Source: Pseudomonadota bacterium (GTDB lineage: Bacteria; Pseudomonadota; Alphaproteobacteria; Reyranellales; Reyranellaceae). From it: DNA of 64,000 nucleotides. Shown here one piece after another: positions 1-9,023 of this stretch. Each line of letters opens with the position of its first letter. Position 1 is the stretch's first letter. Both the position numbers and the translations under genes were made by a program. The DNA is taken from NCBI GenBank assembly GCA_018240745.1, contig JAFEFF010000193.1, forward strand, positions 30,654 to 94,653, given 5' to 3'. The notes beneath the pieces are model-generated. The model had not been told where the DNA came from. It saw nothing but the letters and a program-made list of their open reading frames with translations, and did not search any database.

Positions 1-1
1 G

Positions 2-124
2 AACATCATTTCTCACACCCAGGCGGTGACGACTCTGGGAAAGGCCAAAGTCGGCCAGCGGGTCAACCTTGAGGTCGATATGCTCGCGCGATACGTTCAG
101 CGACTGTTGGAGCACAGACCATGA
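2..124 (+). CDS. ribE: riboflavin synthase alpha chain, C-terminal end (partial)
   Basis: The window opens inside a plus-strand frame that reads about 40 codons to a TGA at 122-124. It contains LEVDMLARYVQRLL, the usual C-terminal end of riboflavin synthase (converts 6,7-dimethyl-8-ribityllumazine to riboflavin in the cytosol). The stop overlaps the ATG of the next riboflavin gene as ATGA, so the two are translationally coupled. The 5' part lies outside the window. The identification rests on this short tail plus the riboflavin gene context. Confidence 0.85.
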   Translation, partial: NIISHTQAVTTLGKAKVGQRVNLEVDMLARYVQRLLEHRP

Positions 125-1275
125 GTGCGCTCGAAAAGGACGCCTGGCGGATCACCTTCGGTGAGGTGAAGGCCGCGGCCGAGGACATCATCGAGGAGGC
201 CCGCAAGGGCCGGATGTTCATCCTGGTCGATGACGAAGACCGGGAAAACGAAGGCGACCTGGTCATCCCGGCGCAGTGGGCGACCGCCGAGGCGATCAAC
301 TTCATGGCCAAGCATGCACGCGGGCTGATTTGCCTCGCCCTGACCCGCGAGCGTGTCGAGCAGCTCGGCCTCAAGCTGATGGCGCAGAACAACGGCACCC
401 GCCACCAGACCGCCTTCACCGTGTCGATCGAGGCGCGCGAGGGCGTCACCACCGGCATCTCCGCCGCCGACCGTGCGCGCACCGTCTCGGTCGCGATCGA
501 CCCGTCGTGTGGTCCGCAGGACATCGTCACGCCGGGCCACGTCTTCCCGCTGGTCGCCAAGGACGGCGGCACCCTGGAGCGTACGGGCCACACCGAAGCG
601 GCGGTCGACCTGGCGCGGCTCGCGGGCCTGACGCCGGCCGGTGTGATCTGCGAGATCATGAACGACGACGGCACGATGGCCCGCCGCAACGACCTGATCA
701 GCTTCGCCCAGCGCCACAACCTCAAGATCGGCACCATCGCCGATCTGATCGCCTACCGCCGGCGCTACGATTCCATCATCAAGCGCATCAGCGAGACCAA
801 GCTCGACAGCATCTATGGCGGCGACTTCCGTTGCGTCGTCTACATCAACAAGGTGACGATGGCCCAGCACGTGGCGCTGGTGAAGGGCGATCCGGCTGCG
901 CCCGGCCCGATCACCGTGCGCATGCACGCGGTCAACCTGTTCACCGACGCGCTGGGGCAGAGGAGCGGCGGTCGCGGGGGCGAGATCGAGGCATCGATGC
1001 GCTACATCGCGGAGCAGGGGCGCGGCGTGATCGTGCTGATCCGCGAGCCGCTCACCGTCGTGCTGGCCGAGCAGCGCCGGCGCGCCGGCGAGCCGATCCC
1101 GCCGGCAGGCGTCGAATTGCGCGACTACGGCGTCGGCGCCCAGATCCTGATCGACCTCGGGGTCAAGGAAATGGTCCTGCTGACCAACAGCAGGAAGAGC
1201 ATCGTCGGCATCGAGGGATTCGGCTTGAAGGTCGTCGGCCAGAAGCCGGTGCCCGGTCGTCCGTCGCGGGCCTGA
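121..1275 (+). CDS. ribB: 3,4-dihydroxy-2-butanone 4-phosphate synthase with degenerate GTP cyclohydrolase II domain
   Basis: The 384-aa protein makes 3,4-dihydroxy-2-butanone 4-phosphate from ribulose 5-phosphate for riboflavin synthesis. Residues ~14-210 are a complete DHBP synthase domain, with the acidic motif DDEDRENEGD near residue 40 and the HTEAAVDLARLAG motif. Residues ~215-384 align with GTP cyclohydrolase II, including RDYGVGAQIL, but the zinc cysteines and the CDCG motif are replaced (QRSGGRGG), and the catalytic RQEGRG motif is replaced by REPLTVV. The second half is therefore probably not a cyclohydrolase. Such RibBA-like proteins with an inactive second half are known in alphaproteobacteria. 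The ATG overlaps the ribE stop. Confidence 0.93.
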   Translation: MSALEKDAWRITFGEVKAAAEDIIEEARKGRMFILVDDEDRENEGDLVIPAQWATAEAINFMAKHARGLICLALTRERVEQLGLKLMAQNNGTRHQTAFTVSIEAREGVTTGISAADRARTVSVAIDPSCGPQDIVTPGHVFPLVAKDGGTLERTGHTEAAVDLARLAGLTPAGVICEIMNDDGTMARRNDLISFAQRHNLKIGTIADLIAYRRRYDSIIKRISETKLDSIYGGDFRCVVYINKVTMAQHVALVKGDPAAPGPITVRMHAVNLFTDALGQRSGGRGGEIEASMRYIAEQGRGVIVLIREPLTVVLAEQRRRAGEPIPPAGVELRDYGVGAQILIDLGVKEMVLLTNSRKSIVGIEGFGLKVVGQKPVPGRPSRA

Positions 1276-1302
1276 TCATGTTGCGGGAAGCTCACGTCTT
1301 CC

Positions 1303-1358
1303 GGACCGCGCGCATCCCGCGCGCTCATGATCATGAGCGCGCAGGATGCGCGCGGTCC
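1303..1358. repeat. 56-bp nested palindromic element, copy 1
   Basis: The two 28-bp halves are reverse complements with a single mismatch, centred on TGATCA at 1328-1333. Each half also folds alone: a 6-bp GCGCGC stem closing a 5-nt loop (ATCCC left, AGGAT right). The element fills the gap between ribB and ribH and ends 8 nt before the ribH ATG, which has no obvious Shine-Dalgarno of its own. A second copy lies at 26934-26989. Confidence 0.85.
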
Positions 1359-1366
1359 AAAAGACC

Positions 1367-1843
1367 ATGAGCACACGTACCGAAAATCCTACTGCGCGAC
1401 CCCCCGTCGGAGGGGTCGACGGCGCGCGCATCCTGATCGTCGAATCGCGCTACTATCCCGAGATCGCCGACGCGCTGATCTCCGGTGCCGACGCCGAGAT
1501 CAGGAAGAACGGCGCGATTTACGAGCGCGTGGTCGTGCCGGGCGCGTTCGAGATACCAGGGGCGATCGCCCTCGCCGCCGACCGCTACGACGGCTTCCTG
1601 GCATTGGGCTGCGTCATTCGCGGCGAGACCACGCATTATGACTATGTCTGCGGCGAGAGCGCGCGCGGGCTGATGGACCTGTCGGTCCACAGGAAGCTCG
1701 CCATCGGCTACGGCATCGTCACGGTCAACACCATGGAGCAGGCCAAGGCGCGCGCCGAGACGCATCGCGGCGACAAGGGTGGCGACGCGGCCCACGCCTG
1801 TCTCGCCATGGTGGCGCTGCGGCGCCGTTGGCGCAATTCGTGA
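1367..1843 (+). CDS. ribH: 6,7-dimethyl-8-ribityllumazine synthase
   Basis: The 158-aa lumazine synthase condenses 5-amino-6-ribitylaminouracil with the RibB product, the penultimate riboflavin step. Visible family signatures are VVPGAFEIP (substrate binding), GCVIRGETTHYDYVC (phosphate site) and the DKGGDAAHA helix. I start at the ATG in MSTRTENP; an in-frame ATG at 1346 lies inside the palindrome and adds no conserved residues. The stop overlaps the nusB GTG as GTGA. Length is normal for the family. Confidence 0.95.
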   Translation: MSTRTENPTARPPVGGVDGARILIVESRYYPEIADALISGADAEIRKNGAIYERVVVPGAFEIPGAIALAADRYDGFLALGCVIRGETTHYDYVCGESARGLMDLSVHRKLAIGYGIVTVNTMEQAKARAETHRGDKGGDAAHACLAMVALRRRWRNS

Positions 1844-2310
1844 GCACCCAGCCGAAGCCTCCGAGTCGCCGTCAGGCCGCGCGCCTTGCGGCCGTGCAGG
1901 CGCTCTACCAGTGGCAGGAAGGCCAGGACGAGCCGGGCGACATCGTCGCGCAGTTCCTGAACGTGCGTGCCGGCGAAGCGGGCGAGGGCGGCATGCGCCG
2001 GGACGCCGACAAGCCATTGTTCAAGGACGTGGTCGAGGGCACGGCCAGCCACAAGGACGAGCTCGAGAAGACGGTGTCCTCGGCGCTGGCCGAGAACTGG
2101 ACCTGGGGCCGCATCGACCGGCTGGTGCGCGCGATCTTGCTGGCCGGTGCCTACGAGCTGGTCCATCGCCGCGACGTGCCCCCCAAGGTGGCGATCAACG
2201 AGTATGTCGAGATCGCCCACGCCTTCTACGACCAGGGCGAAGCGACCTTCGTGAACTCCGTGCTCGATCGCGTGGCGCGCCAGGAGCGCGCGGCCGATCT
2301 CGCGGGATAA
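1840..2310 (+). CDS. nusB: transcription antitermination factor NusB
   Basis: The 156-aa all-helical RNA-binding protein joins NusE/S10 on boxA RNA in rRNA antitermination. Signatures are SRRQAARLAAVQALYQW at the N-terminus, LVRAILLAGAYEL and VAINEYVEIAHAFYDQGEATFVNSVLD at the C-terminal half. The GTG start is chosen because it overlaps the ribH stop (GTGA); a TTG at 1828 is a longer alternative. Placement after ribH is a widely conserved order. Confidence 0.95.
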   Translation: MSTQPKPPSRRQAARLAAVQALYQWQEGQDEPGDIVAQFLNVRAGEAGEGGMRRDADKPLFKDVVEGTASHKDELEKTVSSALAENWTWGRIDRLVRAILLAGAYELVHRRDVPPKVAINEYVEIAHAFYDQGEATFVNSVLDRVARQERAADLAG

Positions 2311-2317
2311 GCTCTCC

Positions 2318-3283
2318 ATGGCGAAGCGGCGGATCGGTGAGTTCGAGCTGATCGCCCGCTACTTCGCGCCGCTCGCCAGGGGCTTCGCCGGCGCGCGCGG
2401 GCTCAAGAGCGACAATGCGTTTCTGGCAGCGGATGCCAGGCACGATCTGGTCGTGAAGACGGACACCATCGTCGCCGGCGTTCACTTCCTCGCCGACGAA
2501 AAGCCCGAGCTCGTGGCTGCGCGGGCACTGCGCGTCTGTCTGTCCGATCTCGCGGCGGGCGGGGCCACGCCCTATGCCTATCAACTGTCGCTGTCGCTGA
2601 CGCTCGACTGGACCGAGCGTTGGGTAGCGGGCTTTGCGCGCGGACTCGCGGCCGACCAGCGCCGCTTCGGCATTGCGCTGAGTGGTGGCGACACGACCGG
2701 CACGCCGGGGCCGACGACGGTGACCATCGCCGCCTTCGGGCGCGTGGCTCGTGGCAAGGGCTTGGGCCGCGACGGTGCTCGGGCAGGGGACGAGCTCTGG
2801 GTAACCGGCACGATCGGCGATGCCGCGCTCGGCCTGCTCGCGGCGCGCGGCGAGCTGAAGGCGCCGGCGCTCGAGAAGCGTTATCGCCTGCCGCAGCCTC
2901 GCACGGCGTTCGGGCCGCGTCTGGTCGGCATTGCGAGCGCGACGGCGGACATATCGGACGGTCTGCTGGCTGACGCCGGACACATCGCCGATGCCTCGCG
3001 GCTGTCGGTCCACATCGAGCGGGATCTCGTGCCGCTGTCGGCTGAGGCCCGACGCATACTCGCTGCGAAGCCCGCGCTGTGGAGCAATGTCCTTGGTGGC
3101 GGCGACGATTACGAGCTCGCGATCGCCGTTCCGCCGCGAAAGGGCGCGCGGCTGCTGGCGGCGTCGCGTGCGACAGGTGTGAAGGTCACCCGCATCGGTG
3201 GCTTCGCAAAGGGCAGGGGAGTCGTCCTGACCGTTGCGGGGCATGCGCGGCGCGCAGCCCAGACCGGCTACGTCCACTTCTGA
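2318..3283 (+). CDS. thiL: thiamine-monophosphate kinase
   Basis: The 321-aa ThiL phosphorylates thiamine monophosphate to thiamine diphosphate with ATP. It belongs to the PurM/ThiL fold: the N-terminal EFELIARYFAPLA, the metal/ATP segment DLVVKTDTIVAGVHF, the RVCLSDLAAGGATP segment and the glycine-rich LSGGDTTGTPG are all present, followed by the C-terminal domain with ADISDGLLADAGHIA and GGGDDYELAIAVP. It lies 7 nt downstream of nusB in the usual nusB-thiL pairing. Confidence 0.94.
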   Translation: MAKRRIGEFELIARYFAPLARGFAGARGLKSDNAFLAADARHDLVVKTDTIVAGVHFLADEKPELVAARALRVCLSDLAAGGATPYAYQLSLSLTLDWTERWVAGFARGLAADQRRFGIALSGGDTTGTPGPTTVTIAAFGRVARGKGLGRDGARAGDELWVTGTIGDAALGLLAARGELKAPALEKRYRLPQPRTAFGPRLVGIASATADISDGLLADAGHIADASRLSVHIERDLVPLSAEARRILAAKPALWSNVLGGGDDYELAIAVPPRKGARLLAASRATGVKVTRIGGFAKGRGVVLTVAGHARRAAQTGYVHF

Positions 3284-3332
3284 AGTTAATTCGCTTTGGG
3301 GCTGCGGCACCCGCCAGTATGGTGCGCGCCCT

Positions 3333-4562
3333 ATGGACGGTTCGGGCAAAATCGAGGCCGCGCCTGCGATCGCGGCAGGCATGCCGGCGCGGTCCGCGCG
3401 CAACATCGCGCTGCTTGCGATGTGCCAGGCGCTGACGCAGAGCGGCAACACCCTGATGTTCGCCTCGTCGGCGCTTGCGGTGCTGACCATCGTCGGCGCC
3501 GACTTGCGCATGTGGGCCAATCTTCCGGTCACCATGCAGCACCTCGGTGTCATGCTGTCGGTCTTCCCGGCCTCGCTGCTGATGATGAAGCGGGGCCGCA
3601 AATTCGGCTTCCGCATGGGTTCGCTGTTTGGCATGGCGGGGGCGTCCTGCTCGGCGATCGGGCTGCAGCTCGCGAGCTTCCCCATCATGTGCCTGGGCGG
3701 CATGCTGCTGGGCAATGCCGTGGCCAACATGCAGCTTTATCGCTTCGCGGCGGTCGAGCTCGCGCCGCCGTCGTTCCGTGCCAAGGCGATCTCCTACGTC
3801 ACCTCCGGCGGCGTGATCGCGGGCGTCGTCGGGCCGACCCTGGCGCGCTGGACCCCGGATCTCTGGCAGCCGCTGTTCCAGGCGAGCTTCGTCGGCGTGA
3901 TCATCCTGCATGCCATCGTGTTCACCATCCTGGGATTCATCGAATTTCCGGTAGTGAAAACCGACGACACGAGCGGGCCGCAGCGGCCGTTGCTCCAGAT
4001 CGTCACCCAGCCGGCCTACATGGTGGCCGCCGCGGGCGCGATGATCGCCTTCGGCGTGATGTCCTTCGTCATGGCGGCTTCCCCGCTCGCCATCGTGCAG
4101 TGCGGCCTCGACAAGAGCGAGGCGCCGGTCACGATCTTCGTCCATGTCATGGGCATGTTCCTGCCGGCCTTCTTCACCGGCCACCTGATCCAGCGCTTCG
4201 GCGTGTTCAACATGATGCTGACCGGCATCGCGCTGCTGATCTGCGGTGTCGCGATCGCGCTGCTCGGCACGACCGAGTGGCACTTCCGCATCGCGCTCGG
4301 CCTCAACGGCTCGGGCTGGAACTTCCTGTTCGTCGGCGCCACGACGCTGCTCACCACGACCTATCGGCCGGCCGAGCGCGGCAAGGCTCAGGCGTTCAAC
4401 GACTTCATGGTGTTCGGCACCACGGCGACGGCGAGCCTGATGGCGTCGGTCGTGCTCGAGCTGAAGGGCTGGGCCTTCCTCAACTACCTTGCCTTCGCGC
4501 TGGTCTTCATCGCGCTGGTGGTGATCGGTGCCTTCCGGTTACGTCATCCCGCTCGCGCGTAA
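3333..4562 (+). CDS. MFS transporter
   Basis: The 409-aa integral membrane protein has about 12 hydrophobic segments and a cytoplasmic loop near residue 205. It has the weak repeat structure of the major facilitator superfamily. The loop KRGRKFGFRMGS after the second helix fits the MFS motif A position. I start at the ATG of MDGSGKIEAAP. It follows thiL by about 50 nt but looks functionally unrelated. The substrate cannot be read from the sequence. Confidence 0.8.
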   Translation: MDGSGKIEAAPAIAAGMPARSARNIALLAMCQALTQSGNTLMFASSALAVLTIVGADLRMWANLPVTMQHLGVMLSVFPASLLMMKRGRKFGFRMGSLFGMAGASCSAIGLQLASFPIMCLGGMLLGNAVANMQLYRFAAVELAPPSFRAKAISYVTSGGVIAGVVGPTLARWTPDLWQPLFQASFVGVIILHAIVFTILGFIEFPVVKTDDTSGPQRPLLQIVTQPAYMVAAAGAMIAFGVMSFVMAASPLAIVQCGLDKSEAPVTIFVHVMGMFLPAFFTGHLIQRFGVFNMMLTGIALLICGVAIALLGTTEWHFRIALGLNGSGWNFLFVGATTLLTTTYRPAERGKAQAFNDFMVFGTTATASLMASVVLELKGWAFLNYLAFALVFIALVVIGAFRLRHPARA

Positions 4563-4588
4563 GCCCCGTCTGGATGACATGGTACGGA

Positions 4589-4606
4589 CCCTCAACCCCT
4601 TGAGGG
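4589..4606 (+). terminator. possible weak hairpin after the MFS gene
   Basis: The segment forms a 7-bp stem (CCCTCAA/TTGAGGG) around a CCCC loop, 26 nt after the MFS stop. No clear U-tract follows, so termination is uncertain. The remaining gap to hppA is about 140 nt and presumably holds the hppA promoter; I see no convincing hexamers in it. Confidence 0.35.
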
Positions 4607-4745
4607 GACGGGGAATTCTTCCTCTACCCGCTGTTGCGCGTTTGGGGCCGTTCTGTCATTTTCCGCCCGCCTCGCGCCGAGGGGAGAGTGGTTTCATCGG
4701 CGCAAACGGGTTGAGAACACCTTAAGAAACAACAGGTTACCCATT

Positions 4746-6854
4746 ATGTCATCTGTCCTCTGGGCCGTCGTAGCGTGCGGCGTGATCGCCGTGCTGTACG
4801 GCATCATTACCGCGGCGCGGGTCATGGCCGCCGATGCCGGCACGCCGCGCATGCAGGAGATTGCGCAGGCCGTGCAGGAAGGTGCGGCTGCCTACCTCCG
4901 CCGCCAGTACACGACCATCGCCATCGTCGGCGTCGTCGTGCTGGTGCTGCTGTTCATCTTCCTCGGCAAGTTCGCCGCGGGCGGCTTCCTGATCGGCGCC
5001 GTGCTGTCGGGCGCCACGGGCTTCATCGGCATGAACGTGTCGGTGCGCGCCAACGTGCGCACTGCCGTCGCCGCGCAGAAGAGCCTGGGACAGGGCCTCG
5101 ACCTCGCCTTCAAGTCGGGCGCCATCACCGGCATGTTGGTCGCCGGCCTCGCGCTGCTGGGCGTGGCCGGCTACTACATGTTCCTAGGCAGCATCGGAAT
5201 TGCCGCGGGCAGCCGCGACATGATCGACGCGCTGGTCGCGCTCGGCTTCGGCGCCTCGCTGATCTCGATCTTCGCCCGTCTCGGCGGCGGCATCTTCACC
5301 AAGGGTGCGGACGTCGGGGGCGACATGGTCGGCAAGGTCGAAGCCGGTATCCCGGAAGATGACCCGCGCAACCCGGCCACCATCGCCGACAACGTCGGTG
5401 ACAATGTCGGCGACTGCGCCGGCATGGCGGCCGACCTGTTCGAGACCTACGCGGTGACCACCGTCGCCACCATGGTGCTCGCCTCGATCTTCTTTGCCGG
5501 CAATGCGGACCTGGTCGCCAAGCTGATGACCTATCCGCTGACGATCGGCGCCGCCTGCATCATCACCTCGATCATCGGCACCTACTTCGTGAGGCTCGGC
5601 GAAAACGGCCACATCATGTGGGCGATGTACAAGGGCGTGATTGCCGCCGCCGTGCTGTCGATCCCGGCCATCTGGCTGGTCACCAGCAACATCGTCGGCA
5701 TGGATACCGTCCTGACGGTGGGAGACCGCAGCTTCACCGGCATGTCGTTGTTCTGGTGCTCGCTGGTCGGCATCGCCATCACCGGCCTGATCGTCTGGAT
5801 CACCGAGTACTACACCGGCACCGACTATCGTCCGGTCAAGGCGGTGGCGCAGGCTTCGGTCACCGGTCACGGCACGAACGTCATCGCCGGTCTGGCGATG
5901 TCGATGGAAGCGACCGCCATGCCCGCGCTGCTGATCTGCGCCGGCATCGTGATCTGCTACGTGCTGGCGGGTCTGTTCGGCATCGCCGTCGCCACGACAG
6001 CGATGCTGGCGCTGGCCGGCATGGTGGTGGCGCTCGACGCCTACGGTCCGGTCACCGACAACGCCGGCGGCATCGCCGAGATGTCGGGCCTGCCGAAGGA
6101 CGTGCGCAAGAACACCGACGCGCTCGACGCGGTCGGCAACACCACCAAGGCGGTCACCAAGGGCTACGCCATTGCCTCGGCCGGCCTCGGTGCGCTGGTG
6201 CTGTTCGCGGCCTACACCTCGGACATTCATTACTTCATCAGCCAGGGCAAGCTCGGCGTGAAGGAAGTGGTGTTCGAACTCCAGAACCCGTACGTCGTGG
6301 TCGGCCTGCTGATCGGCGGCCTGCTGCCGTACCTGTTCGGCGGCATGTCGATGCTCGCCGTCGGCCGCGCCGCGCAGTCGGTGGTCGAGGAGGTGCGCCG
6401 TCAGTTCAAGGAGAAACCCGGCATCATGCAGGGCACGGACCGGCCCGACTACGGCCGGGCCGTCGACATGCTGACCCGCGCTGCGATCAAGGAGATGATG
6501 ATCCCGTCGCTCTTGCCGGTGCTGTCGCCGATCGTCGTCTTCTTCGTGATCAGCGCCATTGCCGGCCGGGCCAACGCCTTCGCCGCGGTCGGCGCCATGC
6601 TGCTGGGCGTGATCGTCACCGGCATCTTCGTCGCCATCTCGATGACGGCCGGCGGCGGGGCCTGGGACAATGCCAAGAAGTACATCGAGGAAGGCCACTT
6701 CGGCGGCAAGGGCTCGGAAGCCCACAAGGCCGCGGTGACCGGCGACACGGTCGGCGATCCGTACAAGGACACGGCGGGGCCGGCCGTGAACCCGATGATC
6801 AAGATCACCAACATCGTGGCCTTGCTGCTGCTGGCCGTGCTGGCGCACGGCTGA
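4746..6854 (+). CDS. hppA: K+-independent-type H+-translocating membrane pyrophosphatase
   Basis: The 702-aa polytopic membrane protein (about 16 helices) couples pyrophosphate hydrolysis to proton export from the cytosol. The substrate site is visible as [20 protein letters not shown] followed by [22 protein letters not shown]. The selectivity segment reads [12 protein letters not shown]: Lys468 and Thr471 occupy the positions that are Ala and Gly/Ala in K+-dependent enzymes, so the K+-independent class is expected, as in Rhodospirillum rubrum. A strong terminator follows 23 nt after the stop, so it is probably monocistronic. Confidence 0.97.
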   Translation: MSSVLWAVVACGVIAVLYGIITAARVMAADAGTPRMQEIAQAVQEGAAAYLRRQYTTIAIVGVVVLVLLFIFLGKFAAGGFLIGAVLSGATGFIGMNVSVRANVRTAVAAQKSLGQGLDLAFKSGAITGMLVAGLALLGVAGYYMFLGSIGIAAGSRDMIDALVALGFGASLISIFARLGGGIFTKGADVGGDMVGKVEAGIPEDDPRNPATIADNVGDNVGDCAGMAADLFETYAVTTVATMVLASIFFAGNADLVAKLMTYPLTIGAACIITSIIGTYFVRLGENGHIMWAMYKGVIAAAVLSIPAIWLVTSNIVGMDTVLTVGDRSFTGMSLFWCSLVGIAITGLIVWITEYYTGTDYRPVKAVAQASVTGHGTNVIAGLAMSMEATAMPALLICAGIVICYVLAGLFGIAVATTAMLALAGMVVALDAYGPVTDNAGGIAEMSGLPKDVRKNTDALDAVGNTTKAVTKGYAIASAGLGALVLFAAYTSDIHYFISQGKLGVKEVVFELQNPYVVVGLLIGGLLPYLFGGMSMLAVGRAAQSVVEEVRRQFKEKPGIMQGTDRPDYGRAVDMLTRAAIKEMMIPSLLPVLSPIVVFFVISAIAGRANAFAAVGAMLLGVIVTGIFVAISMTAGGGAWDNAKKYIEEGHFGGKGSEAHKAAVTGDTVGDPYKDTAGPAVNPMIKITNIVALLLLAVLAHG

Positions 6855-6877
6855 TCGCAACGGACCCCGACAAGACG

Positions 6878-6905
6878 AAAGCCCCGGCCGAATGGCCGGG
6901 GCTTT
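6878..6905 (+). terminator. rho-independent terminator of hppA
   Basis: A perfect 12-bp stem (AAAGCCCCGGCC with its complement) closes a GAAT loop and runs straight into a T-rich tract. It is 23 nt after the hppA stop. Confidence 0.92.
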
Positions 6906-6971
6906 TTCTTTGGCGGACGCGGGGGAGTGGCCGGGACAGGGACACGAAAATCTCTGAGCCATCGGCATCGG

Positions 6972-6997
6972 GCGTTTCCCATCGAAGTGGGAAACGC
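6972..6997. terminator. hairpin between convergent hppA and bamE
   Basis: A perfect 10-bp stem (GCGTTTCCCA/TGGGAAACGC) with a TCGAAG loop lies between the hppA terminator and the end of bamE. There is no T-tract on either side, so it may be a transcript-end stabiliser or barrier rather than a classical terminator. Confidence 0.5.
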
Positions 6998-7012
6998 GCT
7001 CGGCCTCTCAGG

Positions 7013-7495
7013 CTAGATGCCCCCGCCACCGGGGACCGGTGCGCCCGGGTTGGTTTCCTGGCGCGGACCGCTGAAGCGGCCGACGTTGCCCATGATCTGC
7101 TCGAGCACCGTCAGCTCCTTGCCGGCAGTCGGGGTGATGCGCGAGACCATATCGATGTCGCGACCGTCGCTCAGGTCGTACTTCTTGATCGCCTGCAGGC
7201 GGCCGGAGTCGTTGAACGACAACTGCATCACGTTCTGCTCCAGCATCACCGGCTTGAGGAAAGCCCAGGTTTCCTGCTTCTGGCTGATGTAATACCAGAC
7301 GTTCGGATTGAAGGTGGCGACGGCCGACGGCGAGCCGATCAGGCGGACCACGTCCTCGCGGCTCTGGGTGCCGACCTCGAGCTTCTCGACCGATCCGGGC
7401 GTCGGAGCAAAGCCGCGCTGGTCGACGATCGTCGCGCATGAGGCGAGCAGGGGCACGAGGGCGCCAACGAGGAGGAGCGGGGCGGTGCGACGCAT
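7013..7495 (-). CDS. bamE: outer-membrane assembly lipoprotein BamE (SmpA/OmlA family)
   Basis: The 160-aa protein has a short lipoprotein signal ending LLAS-Cys20, so it should be lipidated and outer-membrane attached. The mature part has the SmpA/OmlA domain: VEKLEVGTQSREDVVRLIGSPS, then a WYYISQKQETWAF strand and FNDSGRLQAIKKYD. BamE supports the BamA complex that folds outer-membrane beta-barrels. It is divergent from the bc1 chaperone gene, a pairing common in alphaproteobacteria. The tail is a Pro/Gly-rich extension. Confidence 0.9.
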   Translation of the reverse strand: MRRTAPLLLVGALVPLLASCATIVDQRGFAPTPGSVEKLEVGTQSREDVVRLIGSPSAVATFNPNVWYYISQKQETWAFLKPVMLEQNVMQLSFNDSGRLQAIKKYDLSDGRDIDMVSRITPTAGKELTVLEQIMGNVGRFSGPRQETNPGAPVPGGGGI

Positions 7496-7587
7496 GGACG
7501 GTTTCTTCGATCCGATGGAGAGAGGGCGCCCAACATGTCGTGGCGCCGTTCGGGGGTCAATCGCCCGATGCCGAGAAGGAGTCGATC

Positions 7588-8079
7588 GTGTTTCGCCGTC
7601 GCCAGCCCGCTGAGGAGTTCGCCGCCGCGCTCTATGTGCGGACAGCCGAGCGGGCGCGCGCGCCCGAATTGTTCGGGTCCTGCGGCATCCCCGACACGCT
7701 CGACGGGCGGTTCGATGCGCTCGCCCTGCACGCCGCCCTGATGATCGGTCGCCTGCAACGGGAGTCGGATGGCGAGGCGCTGGCGCAGGCCTATTTCGAC
7801 GCCATGTTCCGCCATCTCGACCTCACCCTGCGCGAGATCGGTGTCCAGGATCTGGGCGTCGGGCGGCGCATCAAGATCATGGCCGAGGGTTTCCATGGCC
7901 GGGCCCTCGCGTACCGCGAGGCCTTGGTCAGCGGCCAGCCGCTCGCCGCGGTCTTGCGGCGCAACGCCTACGGCGGTAGTCCCCCTGCGGACGCCGAGCC
8001 GGTCATTCGCCTCGAGGCGTATGTCCGCGACGAGGTCGACCGGCTCGCCCGAACGACGCGGGAAGACTTGATAAAATAG
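7588..8079 (+). CDS. ubiquinol-cytochrome c chaperone (CBP3 family)
   Basis: The 163-aa protein matches the bacterial form of the CBP3/UQCC1 domain, which in mitochondria binds newly made cytochrome b and aids bc1 complex assembly. Recognisable segments are ALYVRTAERARAPELF, the FDALALHAALMIGRL helix and MFRHLDLTLREIGVQDLGVGRRIK. I start at GTG 7588 because AAGGAG lies 7 nt upstream; the frame is open further upstream without conserved sequence. It is followed 9 nt later by yceD. Confidence 0.87.
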   Translation: MFRRRQPAEEFAAALYVRTAERARAPELFGSCGIPDTLDGRFDALALHAALMIGRLQRESDGEALAQAYFDAMFRHLDLTLREIGVQDLGVGRRIKIMAEGFHGRALAYREALVSGQPLAAVLRRNAYGGSPPADAEPVIRLEAYVRDEVDRLARTTREDLIK

Positions 8080-8088
8080 ATTAGGAAA

Positions 8089-8673
8089 ATGCCTCAACCT
8101 ACTAAAACAGAACAAAAATCAGAGATAGAGCGTATCGTCGATATCGACCGCATGGGTCCGAATGGCACGGCCTTGGAGATCGCGGCCAGCGACACCGAAC
8201 GGGCGGCCCTAGCCAAGCGATTCGGTTTCCTCGGCCTGCGGGCCTTTTCGGCCCGTGTGACCGCGGATCGCCGGCCGGGCGGACAGGTCGTGGTCGAGGG
8301 CCGGCTGCGCGGGCGGATCGTGCAGGCCTGCATCCTGACGCTGGATCCGGTGACCCAGGACCTCGACGAGACGTTCCGCATCGTCTTCAAGCAGGACTTG
8401 GCCGAGGAGCGCGATCCCGAGAGCGGCGAGGCGCTGGTGAGCGCCCAGGCCGAGGCGCCCGAGCCCCTGACCGGGAACCTTCTCGACGTCGGCGAAATCG
8501 TCGCAGAGCAACTGTCGCTCGCCGCGGATCCCTATCCCCGCAAGCCCGGCGTCAAGCTGGATGATGTCCTGCCCAAGCCGCGCAAGGAGGGCCGGCAGGG
8601 CAGGCACGAGCAGCGCCGCCATCCCTTCGCCGGACTGGCAGCCTTGCGCGACAAGCCGCGCCGCGGCCGCTAA
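8089..8673 (+). CDS. yceD: YceD family (DUF177) protein
   Basis: The 194-aa DUF177 protein belongs to a family linked to 23S rRNA accumulation and usually encoded just before rpmF, as here. Visible family features are the LRAFSA...GQVVVEGRLRGRIVQACILTLDPV core, with its conserved Cys after VQA, and the LDVGEIVAEQLSLAADPYPR motif. The tail is rich in Arg and Lys. AGGAAA lies close upstream of the ATG. Confidence 0.85.
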   Translation: MPQPTKTEQKSEIERIVDIDRMGPNGTALEIAASDTERAALAKRFGFLGLRAFSARVTADRRPGGQVVVEGRLRGRIVQACILTLDPVTQDLDETFRIVFKQDLAEERDPESGEALVSAQAEAPEPLTGNLLDVGEIVAEQLSLAADPYPRKPGVKLDDVLPKPRKEGRQGRHEQRRHPFAGLAALRDKPRRGR

Positions 8674-8781
8674 ATTGTTGCGGTGGCGTAACGTTTTGGC
8701 TAGAGAAGTCGGCCCGCCGCGCCTAGGAAGCGCGGCCTAGCTATTTTGGGGACAGGCATTGCCGCCCCGTTGGAGATCGTC

Positions 8782-8973
8782 ATGGCTGTACCCAAGAAGA
8801 AGGTTTCGAAGTCGCGCCGCAACATGCGCCGGGCCCATCACAGCATTCCGTCGATGGCCCATGTCGAGTGCAAGAACTGCGGTGAGCTGAAGCGCCCGCA
8901 CATGGTGTGCTCGCATTGCGGCTACTATCGCGAGGACATGCCGGTGCTGGCTGACGCATCGGCCGAGAAGTAG
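8782..8973 (+). CDS. rpmF: 50S ribosomal protein L32
   Basis: The 63-aa protein begins [20 protein letters not shown], the invariant L32 start, and carries a four-cysteine zinc ribbon (Cys30, Cys33, Cys43, Cys46), so this is the zinc-binding form. An in-frame ATG 36 nt upstream precedes no conserved sequence and is rejected. It begins the rpmF-plsX-fabH-ihfA-merR series. Confidence 0.97.
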   Translation: MAVPKKKVSKSRRNMRRAHHSIPSMAHVECKNCGELKRPHMVCSHCGYYREDMPVLADASAEK

Positions 8974-9023
8974 TCGCAAGCAACGCCGGCGATGCGCTGG
9001 CTGCGGGTGGGACCGGTTCCTCG

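Noticed and set aside
1346..1366. An upstream ATG for ribH.
   Set aside because: It lies inside the 56-bp palindrome and adds seven residues not conserved in lumazine synthases.
3234..3332. A longer start for the MFS gene after thiL.
   Set aside because: The extension overlaps the end of thiL and has no hydrophobic or conserved residues; the ATG at 3333 fits the first helix.
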